64,000 nt of DNA, from contig OY856412.1 in the NCBI GenBank assembly GCA_963693085.1, positions 1,410,519,194-1,410,583,193 of the forward strand, written 5' to 3'. The first letter of the stretch is position 1, and each line of letters starts with the position of its first letter. This DNA comes from Alisma plantago-aquatica. Its lineage: Eukaryota > Streptophyta > Magnoliopsida > Alismatales > Alismataceae. The notes under the pieces were generated by a model. It saw only the letters and a list, made by a program, of their open reading frames with translations. It was not told where the DNA came from and ran no database searches. Positions 34,257 through 45,435 of this stretch are shown here, in pieces. Made by a program: the position numbers and the translations under genes.

Positions 34257-34464
34257 AAATGGGACTTCAGTGATGACTATGCGTAGTCTGTGCTACGCAT
34301 ACTCACCATGCACTAGTACCTACACAATAATAAATTTAATTAGGCACAGTGATAGACGATTACAGATTCTGAAAGATAGATGATTAATTTCCATAATTTA
34401 AAATTTTAAAAAAATGTGGCCTAGAGTGTCCGCTTGCAGCCCTCGTAGTGTCGAAAATTGCCGT

Positions 34465-34484
34465 TTCCCGGCAACGGCACCAAA
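34465..34484 (-). other. Athila primer-binding site (tRNA-Asp type)
   Basis: On the minus strand TTTGGTGCCGTTGCCGGGAA lies a few bases after the LTR end. It resembles the tRNA-Asp-complementary site TGGCGCCGTTGCCGGGGA of Athila/Tat elements, with one or two mismatches. Confidence 0.85.
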
Positions 34485-35169
34485 AACTTGACATGAATTT
34501 ACCGTGCGTATAATGCAAGTGCACGCGTCAATGTAATATAGACCTTTGTGAGGCCCGAGTCGAACTCAGGGAAAGGATTTTCAATAGACTACTAATAATT
34601 GTTCGCAATCATCTAGACAGATTAACATGGTTTGAGAGTTGATTGAAAAAGAAAAGAAAAATAAAAGAAAACAAAACAATCGATTAAATGGTTGGTTTAA
34701 TCAATTAAATATGGAATGTTTAGGATTGCGGTTTCACCACAGGTTCTCATTGTACTAATTCCTACACAATTATCCTAATTCGTCTCCTATTCCGGGTAGT
34801 GTCCTGTAGTCAAAATTGTTCATTGTCGTGATACAATTCACTACCTAAATCTAGGTCAGTTCCACGGTAGTAGTAACCTATACCCTAGATCAGGTGCATG
34901 AAGATCATACTCTGGGTTTCCACCATTAACTCTACATCACCTTGTTCAAAGGATTTATTAGTTAATGTGATATTCGTCTCTTTTCAACCATTAATTCTTC
35001 ATTCAAAGTAATTAAAGGTATTAGATTATCATCAGGGTGATCAATATCAATGATATAATTGAGAAAATGAAATCATACCACGGATTTTAGATACAAATTA
35101 TGATAAACTATGTAAAAAGTATCATACAACGATTACCCAGGCTACTCTCGGTCCTAAAGATAAAGGGGA

Positions 35170-35526
35170 TTAGCCCCGCATGTTCATCTCAACAAAAAAC
35201 AACATGAGAAAAGGAGAAAACATGGATAGATGTTGTGTAACCCCTAAACGGAGAAGATATGAGCGTTCCTTGGCACGGGGTGAACGTTCTACAGCCTTCC
35301 GGCGGTGGAAAATGTCTTTTGCGGCTCTCGGAATGATCGGGGTGTAGCTCTCGACTCTGTTCTTCTCTCCTCCCCTTCTTGAGACTTGTCCGGTGGCTAA
35401 TGACGTGATAGATTGCTTAGGGACGCCGTAATTAGGTATATGCACCACTTTAGGTCGCCCAAAGATCACCACCGTACGATTAGACACGATCTTTAGCAAA
35501 ACTTGATCTGACGGCGTCGATACCAT
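35170..35526 (-). other. Open frame in Athila LTR leader (118 codons)
   Basis: It starts inside a dyad box (MVSTPSDQVLLKIV). The second Athila LTR keeps the same frame without indels (within 54366-54806, plus). By eye, differences between copies are mostly amino-acid changing, so no strong purifying selection is visible. There is no known domain. Confidence 0.35.
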
Positions 35527-35866
35527 CGACGCGGGTCGATTGTATCAACCTGCATGAGGCACTGGTGCTTGCACGATTCTTTGGCGTTCTCTCTGATGTT
35601 TCCTCGATACCGTCGAATGTGTGTCGATGGTATCGACGCCTTAGGTGTCACTTTTCTCTGGAATCTGACATTGAAACTGATTTTGTTGAGGCGAGGTCAA
35701 TAGTATTGACTTTGGGTCGATAGTATCGACATCTGGAAATTTGGCTCGCTGACGCTCTCTTGATACCATCGATAGTCCCATCGATAGTATCGATTTCTGG
35801 TTGCTCTTCGCCGGCAATGCACTATGACCAGGTTGATGGTATCGACCATCTGTCAATGGTATCGAC
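35516..35866. repeat. GTCGATACCATCGAC dyad-box array in Athila LTR
   Basis: About ten boxes, in facing pairs: 35516/35535, 35604/35622, 35695/35717, 35761/35780 and 35832/35852. The second pair is TCGATACCGTCGA-like with GTCGATGGTATCGAC. One box, GTCAATAGTATTGAC, keeps its dyad through changes in both arms. The array lies downstream of the TATA-like box, so it should be transcribed. Confidence 0.92.
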
Positions 35867-36087
35867 ACATTCAGATATCCGAGTTGCCTGAAATGAAGAA
35901 AAGAACACCAATCAAATCCAACAAATATGATCTTTTATACACAATAAGATGAAACAAGGTAAATTTGATTCAAAATTAGATTATAGACTAAAGGTAGTGA
36001 ATCATGCGATATTAATCACAAATATGATCAAAATACACATAAAATGTATGCAAAACCAGTCTATAAAAATGACTCAAAACCCCTACA

Positions 36088-37765
36088 CCAGAATGCAATC
36101 AAGTAGTAACCGTCAAAGGGAGGGATAACAAGAGAAAGACAATTGGGAGAGCAAGTCGGCAATAGCACACTGACTAGAAGGGACAACTTCTTCTTGTCCG
36201 TTCCTATAGAATAACAAGAGTTCCCAGTGGTCTGTGTAGACTAATATAGAGGTGAGAACATTGTTGCCTGCCTCTTCGAGGACAAAGTCAACCACTATCT
36301 GTGGTGATAAACCAAGAGGTTGTTGCTGACATTGTCCAAGTGGAACTTGAAGAAAGTTGCACACTACTATGAGGAAATTGTCTCTAGACTTGCTCCAGGA
36401 CTAGGTATAACCTCTCAACCATCCTTCCCATTACATAGTTTTTGACTATCTTATATTTAAATGAGAATATGACAATTACATTTTTGTTTCCGCTACTATA
36501 TGTGATGTCATATTTACCCACATAACGTGCACCATAGTCTTCTATCTTTTGATAGTTTGTTTAAATCAGTTACATTTGCATTTAAATGAATGTCACACAT
36601 GGTTTCCTTTATTCAAACTGGTTTGGATAAAAAAATCAATATGAAATGTGTATTACATCATAAAAATGGAATAACATGCATTTGAAAGGTTTCTCAATAA
36701 TGATTCATCTAACTTGGTTTCAGACCTTCATTTCCACAAATAAGTCTTTTGATAACTATATGATTACATTTGGGTTTAACGACAATGAACTATGTATACA
36801 TCATATGGTTGACCTATATTATAGGTGATTAGAGCCTAAGCAAGACAAGAGAAGGTTGAACTAGGTGTGTTCTTTTAGGTAAACTAGCCATGCTACTATG
36901 CACTAATACTATGGATGTTTGCATGTTATTTATATTTTAAGGAAATGATTACATTTCATGAAAGTATAAGATGCTTTAAATGATGTTTCATTATATTAAT
37001 GGTCTCTTGATTGATACATGTTAGATTTCATGAGATCACTTTGACTAAGACTATGTTTTGTGATCATGTGATAAAATGATTAAGAGTTCATATTCACATT
37101 CAAGAGGTACAAATCCCATTATGATTAAAGAGGGTGAAATTTCTTTATGTTCAAGAGCCAGTATTATGTCCTTGTGAATGTTGAAATAACGATTAATGTT
37201 CACATTAAAAAAATGGATTTGATTAAGTTTTATATGCTTCTTGGGACTCTAGGATCTTTATGGTATTCCTATCAATCATGGGATATCCTAGCTTTATGGC
37301 CCTTAAGAGGATGATTATACAAAGATGCATATATCCTCAACCATTTCTGCATGTTATGAAAAGTTTCAAGAATTCTTAAGTTTAACGCAATGCCACATTT
37401 TCTAATGTCAAGTATATGAACTTCTCTTATTTCTATAATGTGCCCATACCATTTACTCATGATGGTTGTTTTTCCTTTTCATGGCTAGGGAGGCGATGTA
37501 CTGAGAATTTGGAGCAAGTGAGCATTGACGAAGAAATATCCAAGGACTAGAAGACATAAAGATCTGTCTGGTGGGGTTCCATCTACCTAGATGATCCATT
37601 TACCTATCATGCTTTCACTTATGCCCTAGATTATGTTTATCCATGGGTGTCTAAGTTAGTTTTAGATCTTGAGAATTAGTTCTAATTTTTTAATCCATGA
37701 ACAATGTATGAATCATTTTAAGATCAATGCATGGTTAATATTTATTTAATTTGATGTGTTGATCA
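36088..37765. other. Unrecognised AT-rich interval
   Basis: No transposon protein, LTR end or RNA gene is recognisable. A minus-strand frame at 36113-36364 (83 codons) has no known motif. It is likely old repeat DNA flanking the Athila insertion. Confidence 0.4.
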
Positions 37766-37769
37766 TGTT

Positions 37770-37861
37770 TGTGATGCCCCTCCAAACCCCAACTACCGCA
37801 TGTTATGGAAAAGATAGGAAATTGATTCCACTGTCATGTATATACTTGGAGGGGTGTTACA
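37770..37861. repeat. Imperfect inverted repeat TGTGATGCCCCTCCAA / TTGGAGGGGTGTTACA
   Basis: The two 16-base arms pair at 13 positions around about 60 bp. The right arm, read on the minus strand, starts TGTAACACCCCTCC, a common gypsy LTR opening. This may be an LTR remnant rather than a hairpin. Confidence 0.4.
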
Positions 37862-37899
37862 CACACCCGTAGATAGTCTTGAATGTATATGTATGTTAC

Positions 37900-39110
37900 T
37901 TGACTTTGATATAATAAGGATTCTATTCTTTATTTAAATGCATCTTAAATGTGTGTTTTAAAATGGAGAGATATACAAGGAAGTCTTTGTGGCTCAACCT
38001 CCCATCTTTGAAAATGACAAGTATGCTGATCATGTTTATCTACTGCATAAGGCACAAAACTATGTCAAATAAGCACTAAATCTTGGTATGAGAAATTAGT
38101 GACATTTTTGCTTGGTAATGGCTATTTAATCTGTAAATGTTATTCTTCTCTCTTTTCAGAGAATAACTTTAAGATATTTCTTGATATCAAAATTGATTTT
38201 GACATTTGGTTTATGTTACTAATCTTGATATCTAACAAGAGTTTAGTTCCCTTTAGAGTAAATTTGATATGGTGTCATGGGGGATTCACATTCTTACTAT
38301 CATTCCAAATCAAGAAAATGAAGGATGAGAACATCATCAACCAAAGAAAGTACACTAGAGAACTAACCAAACACTTCATCATAGACAATTGCACGCCAAC
38401 AAGGACAAGGAAGGAGAAAAGATATATCAAAATCTCTATACATATATGGTTGGAACTTTGTTATATCCTACCTGGACATTATGTTTAGAGTTGTCTTGTT
38501 TGTCCACATTGAATCTTACCCTAAAAATTCTAATTTATAATGGTGAAAAGGGTCCTTAGGTACCTAGCCAAGACCCCAAATTTTGATCTATAGTATGCCA
38601 AGTCAAATGACTTTTACTTAACCATTTATAGTGATGCAGTCTGTGTATGGTGCTTGATTGATAGGAAGTTCACAAGTGGCATTTGCTTTCTCCTGGGATT
38701 GCACCTACCATTTTGTTTCTCCAAAAAGGAAAGAGAAGTTGCATTATCATTTACTAAAGCTAAATATATAACCACCAATAGGTGTTGTGCCCAAGTCATA
38801 TGGATGAAGAAAATGCTCTTGTAGTTTGTTATATTCTGTGATGCTTCTCCTATATGTTGCGACTACACTAGTTCTATGAGAATTTCATATAATACTATCT
38901 TGTATAGTAGAAGAAAGAATACAGATGTCATCCATCATTTTCTTTGGGACCATTTACAATAAGGATATTTATATCACACATGTGGATACCTAAAACCAAC
39001 TTGTAGACATTTTCACAAAGTCTCTAGCTAGGGAACAATTTTACTTCAATAGATATGAATTTCTCCTTACTTGTATTGATAATTCTGTCATGTCCCCCAA
39101 CTAGAGATAT
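37900..39110 (+). pseudogene. Decayed copia RT C-terminus and RNase H
   Basis: Broken frames on the plus strand read as copia pol. RT palm: YKEVFVAQPPIFENDKYADH, then VYLLHKA. RT end: QIKKMKDENIINQRKYTREL and DNCTPTRT (38300-38400). RNase H: LTIYSDADCVWCLIDRKFTS, then SGICFLLGLHLPF, AKYITTNRCCAQVIWMKK, IFCDASP and a NTILYSRRKN-like segment (38600-38920). The order and spacing are normal. Many stops and frame changes make it an old relic, of the Sirevirus/Tork type by phrase style. Confidence 0.8.
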
Positions 39111-39504
39111 TTTATGCCACTTATATGCTTGATTTCATGCATCTTTATTTTCTTTCTATTCTCAAAATGACAAGTTTTATGTACATATATTTTGGAGTCA
39201 AATTTGAAACTATTTACTTTTCATCAAATTTAAGATGGAAAATGACATATGATCAGTCAAAAATGGATGTTCAATTTACATGTTAGTTCAAAATTGCAAT
39301 GTAACTATGAATTTATAATAAGATTTGGAAATATTTCAGAGTTATAGCAACATTTATTAACCAAGGTTGTCCTTAAAAAACTTGACTGACGGGATGGTCC
39401 AAGGATTAGCTAGAAAAAATTGCTACTAAAGATTCTTCCAATGAACACTCGATTGAAGACATTGTGCTACAAAATAAAAAATGGACATCCAATGAGATTG
39501 AACC
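39111..39504. other. Spacer left of the young Sirevirus
   Basis: No coding content is visible. It may be the 3' untranslated part of the decayed copia. It ends with GAACC (39500-39504), the left TSD of the Sirevirus. Confidence 0.5.
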
Positions 39505-40948
39505 TGTTGGCTAAATGGACATCTATAAAATCCCTTTGTTTTGATTATGACAAACATTTCATTCTTATTAATCTAACGAGCTACTTGAGTGTGCAGGATG
39601 ACAAAGCAACAAGGGAAAATCTACAAGCTTACATATTTACATTTTCATGCAATGTAATCACTATTGTAAAAACTTGTACAAAAATATAATGTACAAGTAC
39701 TTAGAATTGCATGTAAATCAAGCGTTAGATTCTCCCTAGCTAAACACCACAGTTAGACAAGTCATCCCATTCAAATAGGATTATTTTTGCACACTCACAC
39801 ACATAATTAGTGCCTAAATTGAAACCTTGAAATAGGATCAATCTCGGTCGACAAACCCCTCGACCGAGACACTCTCGGTCGACAATCTTCTCGACCGAGA
39901 AAGATCCAAAGTAGCCGTTAGACACAACAGACAAGTTAGTTGGCAGTTGAAGAAAGACGTTGCAAATCACTTGTTCCAGAGAGCCTGTCGGTCGACAAAA
40001 GTTCGACCGAGTAGGTGTCTCGGTCGACCATTTGTCGACCGAGATGGTCTCTGACAGCAACTGCAGAATAAATTAATTAGCCGTTGTTAAAGCAACAACT
40101 TTGTACCTAACGGCTAGTTAAGCACTTAGAAACCCCTAGAAGTTGTCTAGAACGTCCTTAAGCATCCTTAGGCCATTCCTATAAATAGGACAAGCCATAG
40201 GACACTCAAAACACTCTTGTTACACTTGAGAAATACTTGAGCATACTTGAGCAATCTGTTGCAAGACAATTTGAGCATTGTGATCATTGGCCTACTTTCT
40301 CCTTAGCTCAAATTCGTGTCCTATAGGCTAGCATCTCCTTACTACAGCACTTACACTTCTACACTCATTGGTTAGGAGATCAATACGCTTGATATAGGCA
40401 AATCAAGCCTTGTGCTTAAAAGGATAAGTTGTAATTTCTATTTCCTTTCTTGTTCCTTTTTATCCTTTGTATTCTCCTTGCTACTCCTAGGGTTGGAGGC
40501 TGTGGATTGGAGAGAGTTTGACTTCTCAGGTGGAGAAGGGGACTTCAAACTACTTCAAGAAGGCTATCGCACGGGAAGCTACTTCAAGAAGGCTATTGCA
40601 ACGGGAAGCTACTTCAAGAGGAAGGCTGCTTCAAGGTGGTGCAATTACTTCTAGGTGAAGGCTGCTTCAAGGTTGGGCGATTACTTCTAGGTGAAGGCTG
40701 CTTGAAGGGTTTAGGAAAAGAAATTGTATTTTATGTAAAATCCTTGCGAGGTAATAAAATAAATTTCTTTTCAAATCCCGGTTGGGTAAGCAACCGGGTA
40801 GTGGACTGACTTCCTTAGTGTTTGCTAAGGTTGGAACCACTCTAAACTCTTGTCTTCTTGTCCAATATCTTTGTGGTTGTTTGTTTGAGTTAAATAATTG
40901 TTAAAATTTTTATAAAACTCTATTCACCCCCCCCTCTAGTAGTTTTTA
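39505..40948 (+). mobile_element. Sirevirus 5' LTR (1444 bp)
   Basis: It starts TGTTGGCTAAATGGACATC and ends AGTAGTTTTTA, so its ends are TG...TA rather than TG...CA; the TSD supports this edge. Four hairpin boxes (39842-40044) lie about 140 bp upstream of the TATA box TATAAATA at 40180-40187. A GGGAAGCTACTTCAAGA-type repeat occupies 40550-40700, and eight C precede the end. Confidence 0.95.
39842..40044. repeat. Four CGGTCGA...TCGACCG hairpin boxes, 5' LTR
   Basis: Stems: TCTCGGTCGA/TCGACCGAGA at 39842-39869 and again at 39873-39900; TCGGTCGA/TCGACCGA at 39988-40010; TCTCGGTCGAC/GTCGACCGAGA at 40018-40044. Loops are 5-8 bases. They carry CpGs and match the symmetric CGG-CCG repeated motif known from Sirevirus LTRs. 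Confidence 0.95.
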
Positions 40949-40950
40949 GT

Positions 40951-40962
40951 TGGTATCAGAGC
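40951..40962 (+). other. Sirevirus primer-binding site
   Basis: TGGTATCAGAGC, two bases after the LTR end; complementary to initiator tRNA-Met. Confidence 0.95.
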
Positions 40963-40997
40963 GAGGCTTCAAGGAACCCTAACAAGGTCTTGAAGAT

Positions 40998-43900
40998 ATC
41001 GGTGACGGAGTGCTCAACAACCTCAACATTGAAGGGACACTTGTTGCTAGGCCTCCAGCGTTCGATGGAACAAACTACCAATATTGGAAGAGAAGGATGC
41101 AATTCTACTTCCAAGGAATCAACTGGGATCTATGGAGAATGGTGTCTACTCCAAATATGCTCCCTCAAAATGAATTTGCGGAATGGGATGGAAACACGGT
41201 AAAGCTGGCCCAAATGAATTCAAAAGCTGTAAGTATCTTATATTGTTCTATTTTGGTAGGAGAATTCAATAGAATATAAAATTGTGATACAGCTTATGAT
41301 ATTTGGCATAGACTGTCCATAATCTATGAAGGTACAGTCCAAGTCAAAAATTCCAAAATTAGCTTGCTTAAAACAAAGCTTGAACATTTTCGTATGGATC
41401 CTAATGAATCTATTAGTGAAATGTTTTCAAAATTCTCTACCATTGTTAATGGTTTAAGTGCTCTAGGAAAACCTGTCCTTGAGGAAGATCAGGTATCAAA
41501 AATCCTTCGATCACTTCCTCCAAAATACAAGCCAAAAGTGACAGCCATTGAAGAAGCAAACGACCTCACTCGACTCAAAATGGAGCAACTCATCGGCAAT
41601 TTAGAAGCTCATGAGGCAGATCTAGAAGAGGAAGAAAGAATAGAACGTGAACATCAAAGTGGGAAGAAGAAGGATGTGGCTCTCAAAGCTTCAAAAATCA
41701 TAACACAAGAAAGTGAGGAGTCAAGTGAAGAAGAAGGAGAAGAAGCCTTGATTGTCAACGGTAAGAAATATAAAAGGTTTAAATCTAACAAAATTTCTAG
41801 TTCTTCTACCCCTCCCAGGTGCTTTGAATGTGGGAAGAAAGGGCATCTCAAAAATGAATGTCCCAAAACAAAGAAGGGAAAGAAAAGCTCACACAAGAAG
41901 AAAGGAGAAAAAGCCTATAAAGCTGCATGGGATGAGTCAAGTGAGAGTGAAAGTGGAGAAGAGGTGGAATGTTTAATGGCAAGAGAAGACAATGAAGACT
42001 CTCAAGAGGAATGGGTGGTTGACCGTGGATGTTCCAAACATATGACCGGAAACAAGGATGCATTCCAAACTTTTGAAGAAAAGAAAAGTGGAACAGTCAC
42101 TTTTGGAGACAATGGTAAGGGAAAAATCATTGGAATAGGTAATGTTGGTACAAACCTCGAAATTAAGAATGTTCTACTTGTTGATGGTTTGCACCATAAC
42201 TTGATAAGTGTTAGTCAATTATGCGATAGTGGTTATGATGTGTTATTTAACAAAACCTGCTGCAAATTATTAATAGAAAATACTACAAATGTTGTTTATG
42301 AAGGAAATAGAGTTGGAAATCTTTATATTCTTAAACCTAACTCTATGAAAACAGTAGTGGGAAAATGCTTGCTTGCAAATGACAATACCTTACAAATATG
42401 GCATAAAAAGCTAGGACATGCTAGTTCACATGTTATCAAAAAATTAGTGAAATATGATCTTGTTCGTGGATTGCCTACTTTATCTTTTGATCAAGTTGAA
42501 AACTTTGAACCATGCACAATGGGAAAGCAAACCAAAACATCTTTCAAATCAAAACATGTACTTAGCACCAGTAGATCATTAGAATTAATTCATATGGATT
42601 TATTTGGACCAATGAGGACACAATCAATCGGTGGTAAGAGATACTGTTTTGTTATCGTTGATGATTATAGTAGATATACATGAGTACATTTTATTGCAAC
42701 TAAAGATGATACTATTCATGTTTTTATGCAATTTTGTTCCAAGATTGAAAATCTCTTACAAAATAAAATATGTACCATTAGAAGTGATCATGGTGGGGAA
42801 TTTGAAAATCATACATTTGAGGCCTTTTGTACATCTCAAGGTTATACTCATAATTTCTCGGCTCCACGTACCCCACAACAAAATGGTATAGTTGAAAGGA
42901 AAAATCGATCCCTACAAGAAATGGCTAGAACCATGATGCTTGAACACAACACACCTAAAACCTTTTGGGCTGAAGCTGTAAACACTGCATGTTATGTGCT
43001 AAATAGAGTAACTGTTCACTCTCATTTGAAGAAAACTCCATATGAAATAATACATTCTAAGAAACCTAGAGTTGACTACTTTCATACCTTTGGCTCCACA
43101 TGCTACATTTTAAATACCAAAGATGATAGAGACAAATTTGACTCTAAATCACACAAAGCATTCTTTTTGGGATATTCCACTTCTAGCAAAGCTTTAAGAG
43201 TATATAACACTATCTCTAGAAAAGTTGAGGAATCCATTCATGTTTCTTTTCATGAGGAGTCAAAATCTGAAAATCTAGAAATTACTGATCTCACTAATCA
43301 ATTCGAAAATTTAACCATACCAAATGATAATGAAAAAGCTACTACATCCAATCCCCAAGTTGAAACACAATCTACACCTAGGCTTATCAAGGATCATCCC
43401 CAAGAACTGATTATTGGAGATCCAAATGATAAAGTCAAAACTAGGTCTTCCTTCAAAGATGTAGCAAACATGGCCTTTGTTTCTATCATTGAACCTAAAA
43501 AGATATCCGAAGCTCTTAAGGATGATTATTGGATAATAGCCATGCAAGAAGAATTGAATCAATTCACTAAAAATGATGTATGGGATTTAGTTCCTAAACC
43601 ACAAGATAAAACCATAATAGGAACTAAATGGGTTTTTAGGAACAAGCTAAATGAGTCAGGAGAAGTAATAAGGAATAAAGCTCGGTTAGTAGCACAAGGA
43701 TATAATCAACAAGAAGGAATAGATTTTGATGAAACATATGCACCCGTAGCTAGACTTGAAGCTATTAGGATGTTACTAGCTATTGCTGCCCATAAAAACA
43801 TTAAGCTCTATCAAATGGATGTCAAAAGTGCATTTCTAAATGGCATTATTCAAGAAGAAGTTTATGTTTCCCAACCACCTGGCTTTGAAATACCGGAAAA

Positions 43901-45044
43901 AGGTGACTATGTTTATAAACTTAAGAAAGCACTTTATGGTTTAAAACAAGCACCTAGAAATTGGTATGAAAGGCTCAAAACATATCTTTTTGATAATGGT
44001 TTTTCTATTGGAAATTCAGATTCTACTTTATTTTTCAAAACATATACATCTGATTTCCTAGTTGTGCAAATATATGTTGATGACATTATTTTTAGAGCTT
44101 CAAATGATTCATTGTGCACACAATTTAGTGATATTATGCAAAAAGAATTTGAAATGAGCCTCATGGGTGAACTAAGTTTCTTTCTTGGTTTTCAAATTAA
44201 GCAAACACCTGCAGGAATTTTCATAAGCCAAGAAAAATATACTAAAGAACTCTTAAAACGTTTTGGAATGGATCAATGCAAACATGCTACTACTCCTATG
44301 GCTACTTCTGTCAAAATTGATAAGGATGAAAATGGGGAACCTATTGATGATTCCTTATATAGAGCCATGATTGGTAGTTTGCTTTACTTAATGACTTCTA
44401 GACCGGACATTATGTTTTCTGTTGGTCTGTGTGCTCGATTTCAATCACAACCTATGCATTCTCATTTTCTAGCGGTTAAACGAATTCTTCGTTACCTAGC
44501 CGGTACTACCTGCTTTGGTTTATGGTATCCAAAAGGACAATCCTTGGATTTCAAAGCTTATACTGATGCGGATTATGCCGGTTGTCAACTTGATCGCAAG
44601 AGTACTAGTGGTGGCTGTTTCTTATTAGGGAGAGCTTTAGTATCTTGGCTTAGCAAGAAACAAAATACGGTTGCCCTATCTACAACTGAAGCTGAATATA
44701 TGGCAGCTGGGTCTTGTTGTGCTCAAGTGCTTTATATGCAACAAGTGTTAAGCGATTATGGTTTTAATCTTTCATCTACGCCTATTTTTTGTGACAACAC
44801 AAGCGCCATAAACTTAGCACACAATCCTATTTTACACAGCCGAGCTAAACATATTGAAATCCGTCATCATTTTTTAAGGGATCACATCTCCAAAAATCAT
44901 GTTTCCCTTCATCATGTTGATACGAAAGATCAATTGGCTGATATTTTTACAAAACCGCTTCCACTAGATCAATTTAACAACATTAGGAAGCAATTGCTTA
45001 TCACTCCTTTGGAGGATGTTTTCTTTGATATTTGTGCTACTTAA
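40998..45044 (+). pseudogene. Sirevirus gag-pol polyprotein, one frame with two stops
   Basis: The frame is continuous to TAA 45042-45044 except for TAA 41277-41279 in gag and TGA 42681-42683 in integrase. Numbering from the first gag-like codon (41010): gag 1-260; knuckle CFECGKKGHLKNEC 271-284; protease VVDRGCSKHMTG near 338, where the usual DSG or DTG is DRG; GAG-pre H at 465; integrase D 530, D 593, E 629 all present, but a zinc-region Cys is Phe (ENFEPC); RT with YVDD at 1022; RNase H TDADYAG at 1186 and STTEAEYM, then IFCDNTSA. No ATG opens the frame: GTG at 41010 is the first start-like codon, and ATC at 40998 may be a lost ATG. RT and RNase H look intact. The copy is defective but could be mobilised in trans. 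Confidence 0.95.
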
Positions 45045-45435
45045 ACAAAAACTCTTATTTACATTTTTGGCTTTTAAATGGACATCTTTTTCATTAGATT
45101 TGATGGGATATCTAATTAAGGGGGAGTTTTTATTCTTAACAGTTATCTTTTTGAAATGACAAAGGGGGAGAGATAAATATAAAATTAACATTTAGTAATT
45201 ATGTCAAACTCAATTAATGAGTTTCATAAATAAACTCTTGGCTTTACATTGAAAGTTGCTATATTCCCAAATGATCTGGATTTCATGTTCCATAATTCAT
45301 GGGGAATAATAAGCACACATTTTATACACAAGAGAAAAATCTACAAAAGGTAATCTAAAGGTATGAAACTCATATGTTTTATATTTCCTTTATTTATATT
45401 TTGGAAATGTTTGTCATCTTCAAAAAGGGGGAGAT
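45045..45435 (+). other. Sirevirus 3' untranslated region with three polypurine tracts
   Basis: AAGGGGGAG occurs at 45118-45126, AAAGGGGGAG at 45161-45170 and AAAAAGGGGGAGAT at 45422-45435, the last abutting the LTR. Multiple tracts are a Sirevirus trait. No envelope-like frame is present, so this is an env-less member. Confidence 0.9.

Larger units (their letters stand above)
25990..36087 (-). mobile_element. Athila-type Ty3/gypsy element, 3' LTR missing
   Basis: The minus-strand order is 5' LTR (36087-34489), tRNA-Asp-type primer site, gag, protease, RT, RNase H, integrase, the phrase GCGCTTGTTGGGAGGCAACC, a spacer with dyad boxes, ORF3, and an AAGCTTAGGGGGGAGA tract. The gag sequence, integrase style and the GTTGGGAGGCAACC motif place it in Athila. 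No 3' LTR is present before X gag begins, so no TSD can be checked. gag through RT share one frame with several stops; RNase H and integrase are in another frame. Confidence 0.9.
34489..36087 (-). mobile_element. Athila 5' LTR (1599 bp)
   Basis: On the element's strand it runs TGTAGGGGTTTTGAGTC ... AAATTCATGTCA. Landmarks are a TATA-like GTGTATAAAAGATC (about 35929-35942), a dyad-box array (35516-35866) and a 118-codon open frame (35526-35170). The second Athila copy has the matching 3' LTR at 53880-55501 on the plus strand. Confidence 0.92.

Noticed and set aside
39740..40060. 106-codon minus-strand frame in the Sirevirus LTR, identical in both LTRs (also 45671-45991)
   Set aside because: Identity reflects the young age of the LTR pair; the frame runs antisense through the hairpin boxes and has no domain.
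41010..41012. GTG at 41010 as a genuine gag start codon
   Set aside because: Plant translation from GTG is unlikely; it is kept only as a numbering point, and the real start may have been lost just upstream.
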